Source: Chloroflexota bacterium
Lineage (GTDB): Bacteria; Chloroflexota; Dehalococcoidia; SZUA-161
Length of the DNA: 11,012 nt
Direction of reading: 5' to 3'
NCBI GenBank assembly: GCA_016865955.1
Contig: VGNW01000063.1
Location: forward strand, 1 to 11,012
Below the pieces are notes generated by a model. That model was not told the origin of the DNA. It made no database searches and saw only the letters and a program-made list of their open reading frames with translations. The position numbers were made by a program, and so were the translations under genes. Of the stretch, positions 6,051-11,012 are shown piece by piece (positions within the stretch are counted from its first letter, which is position 1; every line of letters begins with the position of its first letter).

Positions 6051-6898
6051 TCTTTCCGCACCGCTTCCTTATAGGCAGACATCAATCCCTCAGTAATCTT
6101 GACTGTTTTCCCCGCCCCGATGGGCTTGCCGTTCACCCCGGTAAGCGGCATCAGCTCAATTAGAGAGCTGGTGAGGAAGGCTTCGTCGGCGCGCAGCAAT
6201 TCCTCCAACTTAACTTCTCGCTCTTCGACCTTTATGCCGAGCCGGTCAGCCAGTTCCATAACGGTCTGCCGTGTAATTCCGGGCAGGCAGCCGCTTTCCA
6301 AGCTTGGTGTAATCAGCCTTCCTGCGGACACCAGAAAAATGTTGCTGGTGCTGCCTTCGCAAAGAATTCCGCGCTCGTTGAGCAGGAGGGCTTCGTCGGC
6401 TCCCCCAGCCTTGGCCTCTTTACGGGCGAGGATATTGTTCAAATGGTTGGCGGTTTTCAGGCGGGAGAGCGGCGACCGGCTGTTCTGACGAACCGAGCAT
6501 ACTATCGCCGCAAAACCTTTGCGGTAGACCTCGGCGGGTGGCGGATTATAGCGCGAAGCTACTATAAATACTGTGGGCTTGGGCTGCTTTGGTGCGTCGG
6601 GAATCGCCTCGCCTTCTCCTATGGAGACGGTCAGCCTGATACGCGCCTCGTCGAGCTTATTGGCTTTCAGTGTGTCGTAACACGCCTTCTCCAGGTTGGC
6701 AGCGTTAACGGACAGACCGAGAAGCTTGCCCGAATTTGTGAGGCGTTCGAGGTGCCGTTCCAGTCGGAATATGCGCCCTGAGTAGGCGCGCATGGTCTCA
6801 AACAGCCCATAGCCGTAGAGAAAGCCGAGGTCGAAGGGCGAAATCCTTGCCTGGCTGCGGGGCACGAGAGCGCCATTGAGATATACTATTTGCTCCAT
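6032..6898 (-). CDS. pabC: Class IV PLP aminotransferase-fold enzyme, probable aminodeoxychorismate lyase PabC
   Basis: A 288-residue fold-type IV PLP enzyme. PabC removes pyruvate from 4-amino-4-deoxychorismate to give p-aminobenzoate for folate; close relatives are branched-chain and D-amino acid aminotransferases. Visible family features: FLYGYGLFETMRAY (26-39), catalytic Lys148 in SRLKTANHLNN, Glu181 in CEGSTSNIFLV, and the cofactor-phosphate region SGCLPGITR (202-210). I choose the lyase because the gene is the last of a pabB-pabA-pabC operon; motifs alone do not exclude a branched-chain aminotransferase. It starts at ATG 6898, 13 bases inside pabA, with no recognisable Shine-Dalgarno, so it should depend on translational coupling. 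Its final codons form one arm of the tmk terminator. The required PLP would come from PdxS/PdxT. Confidence 0.88.
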   Translation of the reverse strand: MEQIVYLNGALVPRSQARISPFDLGFLYGYGLFETMRAYSGRIFRLERHLERLTNSGKLLGLSVNAANLEKACYDTLKANKLDEARIRLTVSIGEGEAIPDAPKQPKPTVFIVASRYNPPPAEVYRKGFAAIVCSVRQNSRSPLSRLKTANHLNNILARKEAKAGGADEALLLNERGILCEGSTSNIFLVSAGRLITPSLESGCLPGITRQTVMELADRLGIKVEEREVKLEELLRADEAFLTSSLIELMPLTGVNGKPIGAGKTVKITEGLMSAYKEAVRKEIKQGA

Positions 6899-7470
6899 GT
6901 CGGTTTGGAGAAGCTCAGGAAATTTTCCAGCACGTCATGCCCGACGCTGGTAAGGATGGACTCGGGGTGGAACTGAATGCCCTCCACCACGTACTTCTTG
7001 TGGCGCACGCCCATAATCACATCGTCCTCGGTACGGGCGGAGATTTCCAGAGCATCGGGGAAGGATTCATGCTGGATAACCAGCGAATGATAGCGACCCC
7101 CCGGGAAGGGGTTGGGCAGGTCTTTATAGATGGTCTTGCCGTCGTGGTGAATTATGGAGGTCTTGCCGTGCATGGGGACTTTCGCCCTGCCCACGATGCC
7201 GCCGTTGACATGTCCGATGCACTGGTGTCCCAGGCAGACGCCGAGCAGGGGAATCTTGCCGCTGAAGTGCCGCACTACATTGTTGGAGATGCCTGCTTCG
7301 AGAGGCGTGCACGGTCCCGGCGAGATAACGATATGGCTGGGAGCCAGTTTCTCTATCTCAACGAGAGTAATAGCGTCGTTGCGGTACACCACAGGCTCCC
7401 TGCCCAACTCCCCGATGTACTGCGCCAGGTTATAGACGAAGGAATCGTAGTTATCGATGAGCAGAATCAT
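6886..7470 (-). CDS. pabA: Aminodeoxychorismate/anthranilate synthase glutaminase subunit PabA (TrpG family)
   Basis: This 194-residue class I glutamine amidotransferase supplies ammonia to the chorismate-using partner PabB. Motifs: MILLIDNYDSFVYNLAQY at the N-terminus, PGPCTP (51-56), nucleophile Cys79 in LGVCLGHQ, and His168/Glu170 in IQFHPES. Some bacteria share one such subunit between p-aminobenzoate and tryptophan synthesis, and that cannot be excluded here since no trp genes are in view. The ATG at 7470 overlaps the TGA of pabB (ATGA, 4 bases) and has a good GGAGG at 7478-7482 inside pabB. The 3' end overlaps pabC by 13 bases. Tight overlaps on both sides make a single transcript very likely. 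Confidence 0.95.
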   Translation of the reverse strand: MILLIDNYDSFVYNLAQYIGELGREPVVYRNDAITLVEIEKLAPSHIVISPGPCTPLEAGISNNVVRHFSGKIPLLGVCLGHQCIGHVNGGIVGRAKVPMHGKTSIIHHDGKTIYKDLPNPFPGGRYHSLVIQHESFPDALEISARTEDDVIMGVRHKKYVVEGIQFHPESILTSVGHDVLENFLSFSKPTWSK

Positions 7471-8933
7471 CGGGCAGCCTCCGTGACCAGTTGGGGCACC
7501 ATGCTCAGCGCCTGGATGAGCGCCTTCGCCTTGTCCAGCGTCTCGACATATTCACCCTCGGGGTCGGAGTCGTAGACCACTGCCCCGCCTACCTGGAAGT
7601 ACGCCTTCTTGCCTTTGACCAGTATAGTGCGGATGACGATATTGAGGTCGATATCGCCGTTGAAGCTGAGATAGCCTATGGAGCCGGTGTAAACGCTTCT
7701 TCTGGTGGGTTCGAGTTCGTCGATAATCTCCATCGCCCTCACCTTGGGCGCTCCGGTGATGGAGCCTCCGGGGAAGGTGGCTTTGAGCAAATCGATAGCG
7801 TCCTTGCCCGGGCGCAGCCGTCCCTTCACTGTGGAGGTGAGGTGGTACACGGTGGCGTACTTCTCCAGCGCCATCAGCTCGCTGACCCGCACCGTGCCGA
7901 AGCGGCAGACGCGACCGATATCGTTGCGCTCCAAATCGACAATCATCACATGCTCAGCCCTGTCCTTGAAGCTGTCCAGCAGCTCCTGAGCCAGCCTTTC
8001 GTCTGCTGCGGTGTCTTTGCCGCGCGGTCGAGTGCCCTTAATGGGGCGGGTCTCGACAAAATCACCCTGAAGCCTCAAGAATCTCTCGGGTGAGGCGCTG
8101 ACCACTGTGATACCGTCGAAATTCAGGTAGGAGGCGAAGGGCGCGGGATTGATTTTGCGCAGGCGGCGGTAAAGCTCGTAGGGCGGTATGGGCAAATCCG
8201 CCTCGAAGCGCTGCGACAGGTTAACCTGAAAGATATCGCCCGCAATGATGTATTCTCTAGCTTTCTGCACTGCTGCGAGATAGCCTTCGTGGGTGAAGTT
8301 GGCGCGCAGGTTTACCCGATTGCCGGGAGTGTTGTTGAAATAGGAATCTCTGTCCTCCTCGGGGCGAGGCGCCCGGGCTAACATCTGTTTCTTCTCTTCG
8401 AGTCGCGCCTCAGCCTTGCCCGGCCTCTTGCTGCTGACCTCGGGGAAACCAGTGGAAACTATATAAGCCTTGCTCTCCAGATGGTCGAAGGCAACTATGG
8501 CGTCGTAGAAGCCAAAATAGCACTCGGGAAGCTGCAGGTCGTCTATGGCACGAGAGGGCAGCTTTTCGATGAAATGACTCAGGTCATAGCTCAGGTAGCC
8601 CACTGCACCGCCGAGGAAGGGCAGTTTGCTGTGATTGCCCTCGATTCTATATTCGCGGAGCAACTCCCCCAGGACATCGAAGGGATTCCCTGATACGACC
8701 TCTGTGCCCTCCGGGCGGATAAGGGTTATCTCCCTGCCGCGGCTTCTCAGCACCAGGAAGGGGTCGCTGCCCATAAAAGAGTAACGCCCCAGCCGCTGCG
8801 GGTCCATGCCGCTATCGAGGAAGAAGCTGAAGGGCTTGTCCTTGAATGCCTCGAACGCGTGTGAAGGTGCAGGTGGGTTCGGGATTTCCGTTACGAGAGG
8901 CAGGCGCTGGTGGTTAGTTGACATTCTGTTCAT
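7467..8933 (-). CDS. pabB: Aminodeoxychorismate synthase component I PabB
   Basis: A 488-residue chorismate-binding enzyme that, with PabA, converts chorismate and glutamine-derived ammonia to 4-amino-4-deoxychorismate. The N-terminal part has the usual LGRYSFMGSDPFLVL (48-62) and LGGAVGYLSYDL (107-118). The catalytic C-terminal domain contains IAGDIFQVNLSQRF (230-243), DRAEHVMIVDLERNDIGR (324-341) and FPGGSITGAPK (387-397). The key diagnostic is PIKGTRPRG (297-305): Lys299 is the lysine typical of PabB, where anthranilate synthase TrpE has Ala (PIAGT). This makes p-aminobenzoate synthesis the better call. Start ATG 8933 is the first in frame; a second ATG lies at 8924, and neither has a clear Shine-Dalgarno. 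It is the first gene of the pabB-pabA-pabC operon. Confidence 0.95.
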   Translation of the reverse strand: MNRMSTNHQRLPLVTEIPNPPAPSHAFEAFKDKPFSFFLDSGMDPQRLGRYSFMGSDPFLVLRSRGREITLIRPEGTEVVSGNPFDVLGELLREYRIEGNHSKLPFLGGAVGYLSYDLSHFIEKLPSRAIDDLQLPECYFGFYDAIVAFDHLESKAYIVSTGFPEVSSKRPGKAEARLEEKKQMLARAPRPEEDRDSYFNNTPGNRVNLRANFTHEGYLAAVQKAREYIIAGDIFQVNLSQRFEADLPIPPYELYRRLRKINPAPFASYLNFDGITVVSASPERFLRLQGDFVETRPIKGTRPRGKDTAADERLAQELLDSFKDRAEHVMIVDLERNDIGRVCRFGTVRVSELMALEKYATVYHLTSTVKGRLRPGKDAIDLLKATFPGGSITGAPKVRAMEIIDELEPTRRSVYTGSIGYLSFNGDIDLNIVIRTILVKGKKAYFQVGGAVVYDSDPEGEYVETLDKAKALIQALSMVPQLVTEAAR

Positions 8934-8975
8934 GAGTTAATCAAGGGGCTTGCTTTTTAGCTCCGTCCCGCCTAG

Positions 8976-9005
8976 ATTATATGCGATTTGAGCGGGAAAG
9001 TACAA
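8976..9005 (-). promoter_or_regulatory. Possible promoter of the pabBAC operon
   Basis: Minus-strand TATAAT is perfect at 8976-8981, 42 bases upstream of the pabB ATG. At an 18-base spacing the -35 is only TTGTAC (9000-9005; three of six matches), so support comes mainly from the -10 and its position. No other promoter candidate is visible ahead of pabB. Confidence 0.45.
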
Positions 9006-9011
9006 AAAGAG

Positions 9012-9048
9012 AATTGCAAAATGAAAAATGAAAAGTGCAAATTGCAAA
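9012..9048. repeat. Short AT-rich direct repeat between pabB and the SRPBCC gene
   Basis: AATTGCAAA occurs at 9012-9020 and again at 9040-9048, with a partial GTGCAAA at 9035-9041 and AAATGA/AAAATGA units between. The tract is A-rich, non-coding and unlike the GC-rich flanking genes. It may be a dispersed repeat remnant or an upstream AT-rich promoter element. Confidence 0.5.
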
Positions 9049-9078
9049 TAGGAATTCTATCAAGGGGGTTGAAGAGCC

Positions 9079-9498
9079 ATGAAATTCAGCGCCAGTAGCG
9101 AAATCGATGCTTCACCGGAGAAAACATGGTCGTTGCTCAAGAATATAGAGGAGTGGCCTCAGTGGGTACCGTCCCTGAAAAAGGTTGAGAAGGTATCCGG
9201 GGAGCCCTTGGGAAAGGGCTCGCAGGTTCGGGTGGTAGCGAAGTCTCTTATCAAGGTTAACCTGTTAATGACTGTCACCGAGTTCGCCGCAGGGCAGCGC
9301 GTGGTTATGGAGGGCAAGGTGCTGGGTGTAAGGATGACGCGCTACTATACGCTGGAGTCTGTGGCACAGAATAAAGCGAAGCTCACTGCCGGCGGAGAGG
9401 TTAAAGGACAGCTGGCATTTCTAGTGCGCCGCAGCGGCCAGAAACTGTCCGAGGAGATAGTGCACTCGCTGAAAAAGAAGGTGGAGGGATCGATGTAA
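9079..9498 (+). CDS. SRPBCC-fold (START/polyketide-cyclase-like) protein
   Basis: A 139-residue protein of the SRPBCC superfamily, single-domain beta-barrel/helix proteins that bind hydrophobic ligands in a deep pocket. Recognisable traits are the start KFSASSEIDASPEKTWSLLKNIEEWPQWVPSLKKVE (2-37), where the WSLL helix and the W-P-W-P turn are typical, then GKGSQVRV (46-53) and the late helix LSEEIVHSLKKKVEG (123-137). There is no signal peptide or membrane segment, so it is cytosolic. The ligand and role cannot be inferred. ATG 9079 has AAGGGGG at 9062-9068 and GAAGAG at 9071-9076. It is a lone gene, diverging from pabB and converging on the signal peptidase gene. A perfect palindrome begins 8 bases after the stop. 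Confidence 0.85.
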   Translation: MKFSASSEIDASPEKTWSLLKNIEEWPQWVPSLKKVEKVSGEPLGKGSQVRVVAKSLIKVNLLMTVTEFAAGQRVVMEGKVLGVRMTRYYTLESVAQNKAKLTAGGEVKGQLAFLVRRSGQKLSEEIVHSLKKKVEGSM

Positions 9499-9505
9499 CG
9501 GTATA

Positions 9506-9527
9506 GGGGCACAGCGCGCTGTGCCCC
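9506..9527. repeat. Perfect 22-bp palindrome between convergent genes
   Basis: The half-site GGGGCACAGCG is followed directly by its exact complement CGCTGTGCCCC, giving a very stable hairpin on either strand. It sits between the SRPBCC gene and the convergent signal peptidase gene. No T-run follows on either strand, so it is either a factor-assisted terminator, an mRNA 3'-end stabiliser or a REP-like repeat. I recall GGGGCAC...GTGCCCC palindromes being common in Chloroflexota spacers. Confidence 0.7.
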
Positions 9528-9550
9528 CAACATAACATGCGCAATGTTCT

Positions 9551-10495
9551 TCAATAATCCGTTTCGCCAAGTCTCTTGATTGAATATAGGACCCAACTTT
9601 TTCTAAACATTACGAGTAGCCAAATCAACATAGTGCAAGCAATAAAAACGCCAATACCACCAAAAATCGCCTGAGGGACTGGCTGGCTTAGCAGATTCCA
9701 GGAAAAGAAGCCGGTAATTGCTATCAAAGAAATGAATGCGAATGATTTTAGGCACAATATCCATGCGCTACGAGGCAGATGTTGAATATCGTTAATTATT
9801 CCCCACCTCGATAATTGATCTATATCATGATTGTCTAGCCTCCCTAGCAGAGGGGAAAATCCTATCAACCTCCAAATGCTAGAATCCCTTGAACCTGCGT
9901 GAATTGCTGTTGTTTTCTTGCGCAGTCTAATTTGCGAATAAATTCCTCTGACTTCGAGTGTTACCATCACAATTGCAGGCAGTCCCACCAATAAGATATA
10001 GCCAAACGGCTGCTTCAGAAAGTGGAAAATATACCCCAGAAAAGGGATATGAAACTGCATCTTCCCTAGCACACAATCCGAAGGAACGGGATATTTATCA
10101 GCGAATTCGTTATGATCTCCCGCAGTCTGGAAGCTGATATCGCCTTCCTGACGAATAATATTGATTACTCTATGCGTTGTGACTGTGCTGCCCACATGCC
10201 TCGGCTGGTAGGCAATAATATCGCCAACCTCTATCTCAGATACGTTCACAGGCTGCACCATAGCAACAGAGCCACTTGAGAGAGCCGGGCCCATGCTTCC
10301 GCCCATTACCATGAGAAAACTGAACCCCCATAAATATGGCGCTGTAATAATGAAAAGCAGCAAAGCTAGAAATGTAAAGAACAGAAGACTGCTGAACAGT
10401 TTAGTTGCTTTGATCATAGCCGAATGAGTGCTGATAGTCAGCGCTCGCGATTTCAAGACGTTCAACGGCTTCCGTGATTTAACCGTGTACTGCAA
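9551..10495 (-). CDS. SipW/Sec11-type signal peptidase I with extra C-terminal membrane segments
   Basis: A membrane protease that removes signal peptides from exported proteins. The 314 residues include a membrane anchor (about 33-55), then catalytic Ser67 in VMGGSMGPAL and His108 in TTHRVINI. Having His instead of Lys marks the archaeal/eukaryotic/SipW-type Ser-His class rather than ordinary LepB. Further family motifs are VGDIIAYQP (90-98) and TAGDHNEFADKYPVP (124-138) with Asp127. A second membrane segment (about 162-182) normally ends the family. Here about 130 residues follow: a polar stretch (185-243) and two more probable membrane helices (245-263 and 276-297). Start TTG 10495 is fixed by AAGGAGG; the first in-frame ATG (10417) has no such site. 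It lies 94 bases after a Kelch-type surface protein gene on the same strand, a likely substrate. GC is lower than in the central genes. Confidence 0.88.
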   Translation of the reverse strand: MQYTVKSRKPLNVLKSRALTISTHSAMIKATKLFSSLLFFTFLALLLFIITAPYLWGFSFLMVMGGSMGPALSSGSVAMVQPVNVSEIEVGDIIAYQPRHVGSTVTTHRVINIIRQEGDISFQTAGDHNEFADKYPVPSDCVLGKMQFHIPFLGYIFHFLKQPFGYILLVGLPAIVMVTLEVRGIYSQIRLRKKTTAIHAGSRDSSIWRLIGFSPLLGRLDNHDIDQLSRWGIINDIQHLPRSAWILCLKSFAFISLIAITGFFSWNLLSQPVPQAIFGGIGVFIACTMLIWLLVMFRKSWVLYSIKRLGETDY

Positions 10496-10499
10496 TGTG

Positions 10500-10506
10500 C
10501 CTCCTT
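10500..10506 (-). promoter_or_regulatory. Ribosome-binding site that selects the TTG start of the signal peptidase
   Basis: Minus-strand AAGGAGG (10500-10506) is 4 bases from TTG 10495, the same spacing as at pdxS. The first downstream in-frame ATG (10417) has no purine-rich site, so the rarer TTG is the better start and gives a basic N-terminal tail before the membrane anchor. Confidence 0.65.
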
Positions 10507-10589
10507 ACTTACCACCTACTTCTAACCCGTGCACGTGTGAAAATGTTTGACTAATTCTCGTGGCTATACCTTGTCCAATCCCTGTGTCT

Positions 10590-11012
10590 CTAGTAGTAGT
10601 CAACTCTCACCTCATGCAGCATAGGGGTCCTCATTTCAGTAAAAGAAACCAAAGTTGCTCGCCATTGCATGTAGCGCCCCGAAGGAAGTCCCTCAGTGAC
10701 TGGAGAAATACTCCCCACGGGAACCCACACAGGCGTATCAGCATCCTTCAGAAACTCGGTGTCCGATGCTCTCACTTCGAAGGTTATGTTGGAATTAGTT
10801 GGGAGCGTTTCATCCCACGACAGCTCCTCCCAAGTCGCTCCGACAGCCCCGGTGTCCAAGACCTGCGAGGCTATGGTGCCAGAACCAACATACTGAATCG
10901 CGAGAGCGAGAGCGCCTCCGCTTGAGATGGTGGCTGGAGCGACTGTCATAGCTGACCAAGAGTTCCCAACGATATCATATCTCCAGAAGGTGGTAGTGCT
11001 CGCGCCGCGGAA
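10590..11012 (-). CDS. Kelch-type surface protein, C-terminal part (5' end beyond window)
   Basis: The reading frame is open through the window edge at 11012, so only the last 140 residues are visible; an internal ATG at 10949 is not the true start. The visible part opens with TTTFWRYDIVGNSWSAMTVAP, a Kelch-repeat-like strand set (W-R-Y-D...W...), suggesting a beta-propeller upstream. The remaining about 105 residues form a beta-rich module: GTIASQVLDTGAVGATWEEL, ITFEVRASDTEF, then PSGRYMQWRATL and the ending HEVRVDYY. I associate this module with large extracellular proteins of uncultured Chloroflexota. Cysteines are absent, and Thr, Ser and Gly are abundant, as in exported proteins. It lies 94 bases upstream of the signal peptidase gene, with no terminator visible between them. 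Function probably adhesive or structural; the N-terminus and signal peptide are not in view. Confidence 0.75.
   Translation of the reverse strand, partial: FRGASTTTFWRYDIVGNSWSAMTVAPATISSGGALALAIQYVGSGTIASQVLDTGAVGATWEELSWDETLPTNSNITFEVRASDTEFLKDADTPVWVPVGSISPVTEGLPSGRYMQWRATLVSFTEMRTPMLHEVRVDYY

Noticed and set aside
7491..8093. Plus-strand frame of 200 codons opposite pabB
   Set aside because: Antisense to the catalytic domain of PabB; no family resemblance or ribosome-binding site.
10496..10589. Promoter for the signal peptidase in the spacer
   Set aside because: Best pair found is TTGGAC with ATTAGT at 17 bases, too poor a match; co-transcription with the upstream gene is as likely.

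Overview
The window looks like a bacterial chromosome segment, most likely from an uncultured member of Chloroflexota (class Dehalococcoidia or a relative). This placement is an inference. It rests on PLP synthesis by the PdxS/PdxT route, a SpoIIIAA/Ycf45-like ATPase with an R3H domain beside thymidylate kinase, and a Kelch-plus-C-terminal-domain surface protein of a style I associate with that group. No rRNA, tRNA, CRISPR array, transposase or origin is visible. No gene-free stretch exceeds about 160 bases.

Layout from left to right. (1) 81-1049, minus strand: a lower-GC two-gene cassette with a consensus sigma-70-type promoter, a 65-residue very basic protein, then a ClpP-fold serine protease of the SDH type. 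(2) 1079-2696, plus strand: pdxS and pdxT, encoding the two subunits of pyridoxal 5'-phosphate synthase, diverging from the cassette. (3) 2705-2808: a nested palindromic repeat. (4) 2856-5318, plus strand: a degenerate GNAT-like protein and the AAA/R3H ATPase, separated by 9 bases, with the second ribosome-binding site overlapping the first stop codon. (5) 5336-6050: tmk with its own promoter and an intrinsic terminator. (6) 8933-6032, minus strand: a tight pabB-pabA-pabC operon for p-aminobenzoate, convergent with tmk. The tmk terminator lies on the last codons of pabC. (7) 9079-9498, plus strand: a single SRPBCC lipid/ligand-binding-fold protein followed by a perfect palindrome. (8) 9551-11012, minus strand: a SipW/Sec11-type signal peptidase with an unusual membrane-spanning extension, preceded by the 3' part of a Kelch-type surface protein cut by the window edge.

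Functionally the centre is cofactor and nucleotide metabolism. PdxS/PdxT make PLP, which PabC needs. PabB/PabA/PabC make p-aminobenzoate for folate, and folate supports dTMP formation, which Tmk then phosphorylates. The two ends are lower in GC and look accessory: a cytosolic protease pair on the left and a secretion/surface module on the right. The parts least explained by known biology are the GNAT-like/R3H-ATPase pair, the basic protein/SDH protease pair and the extended signal peptidase.
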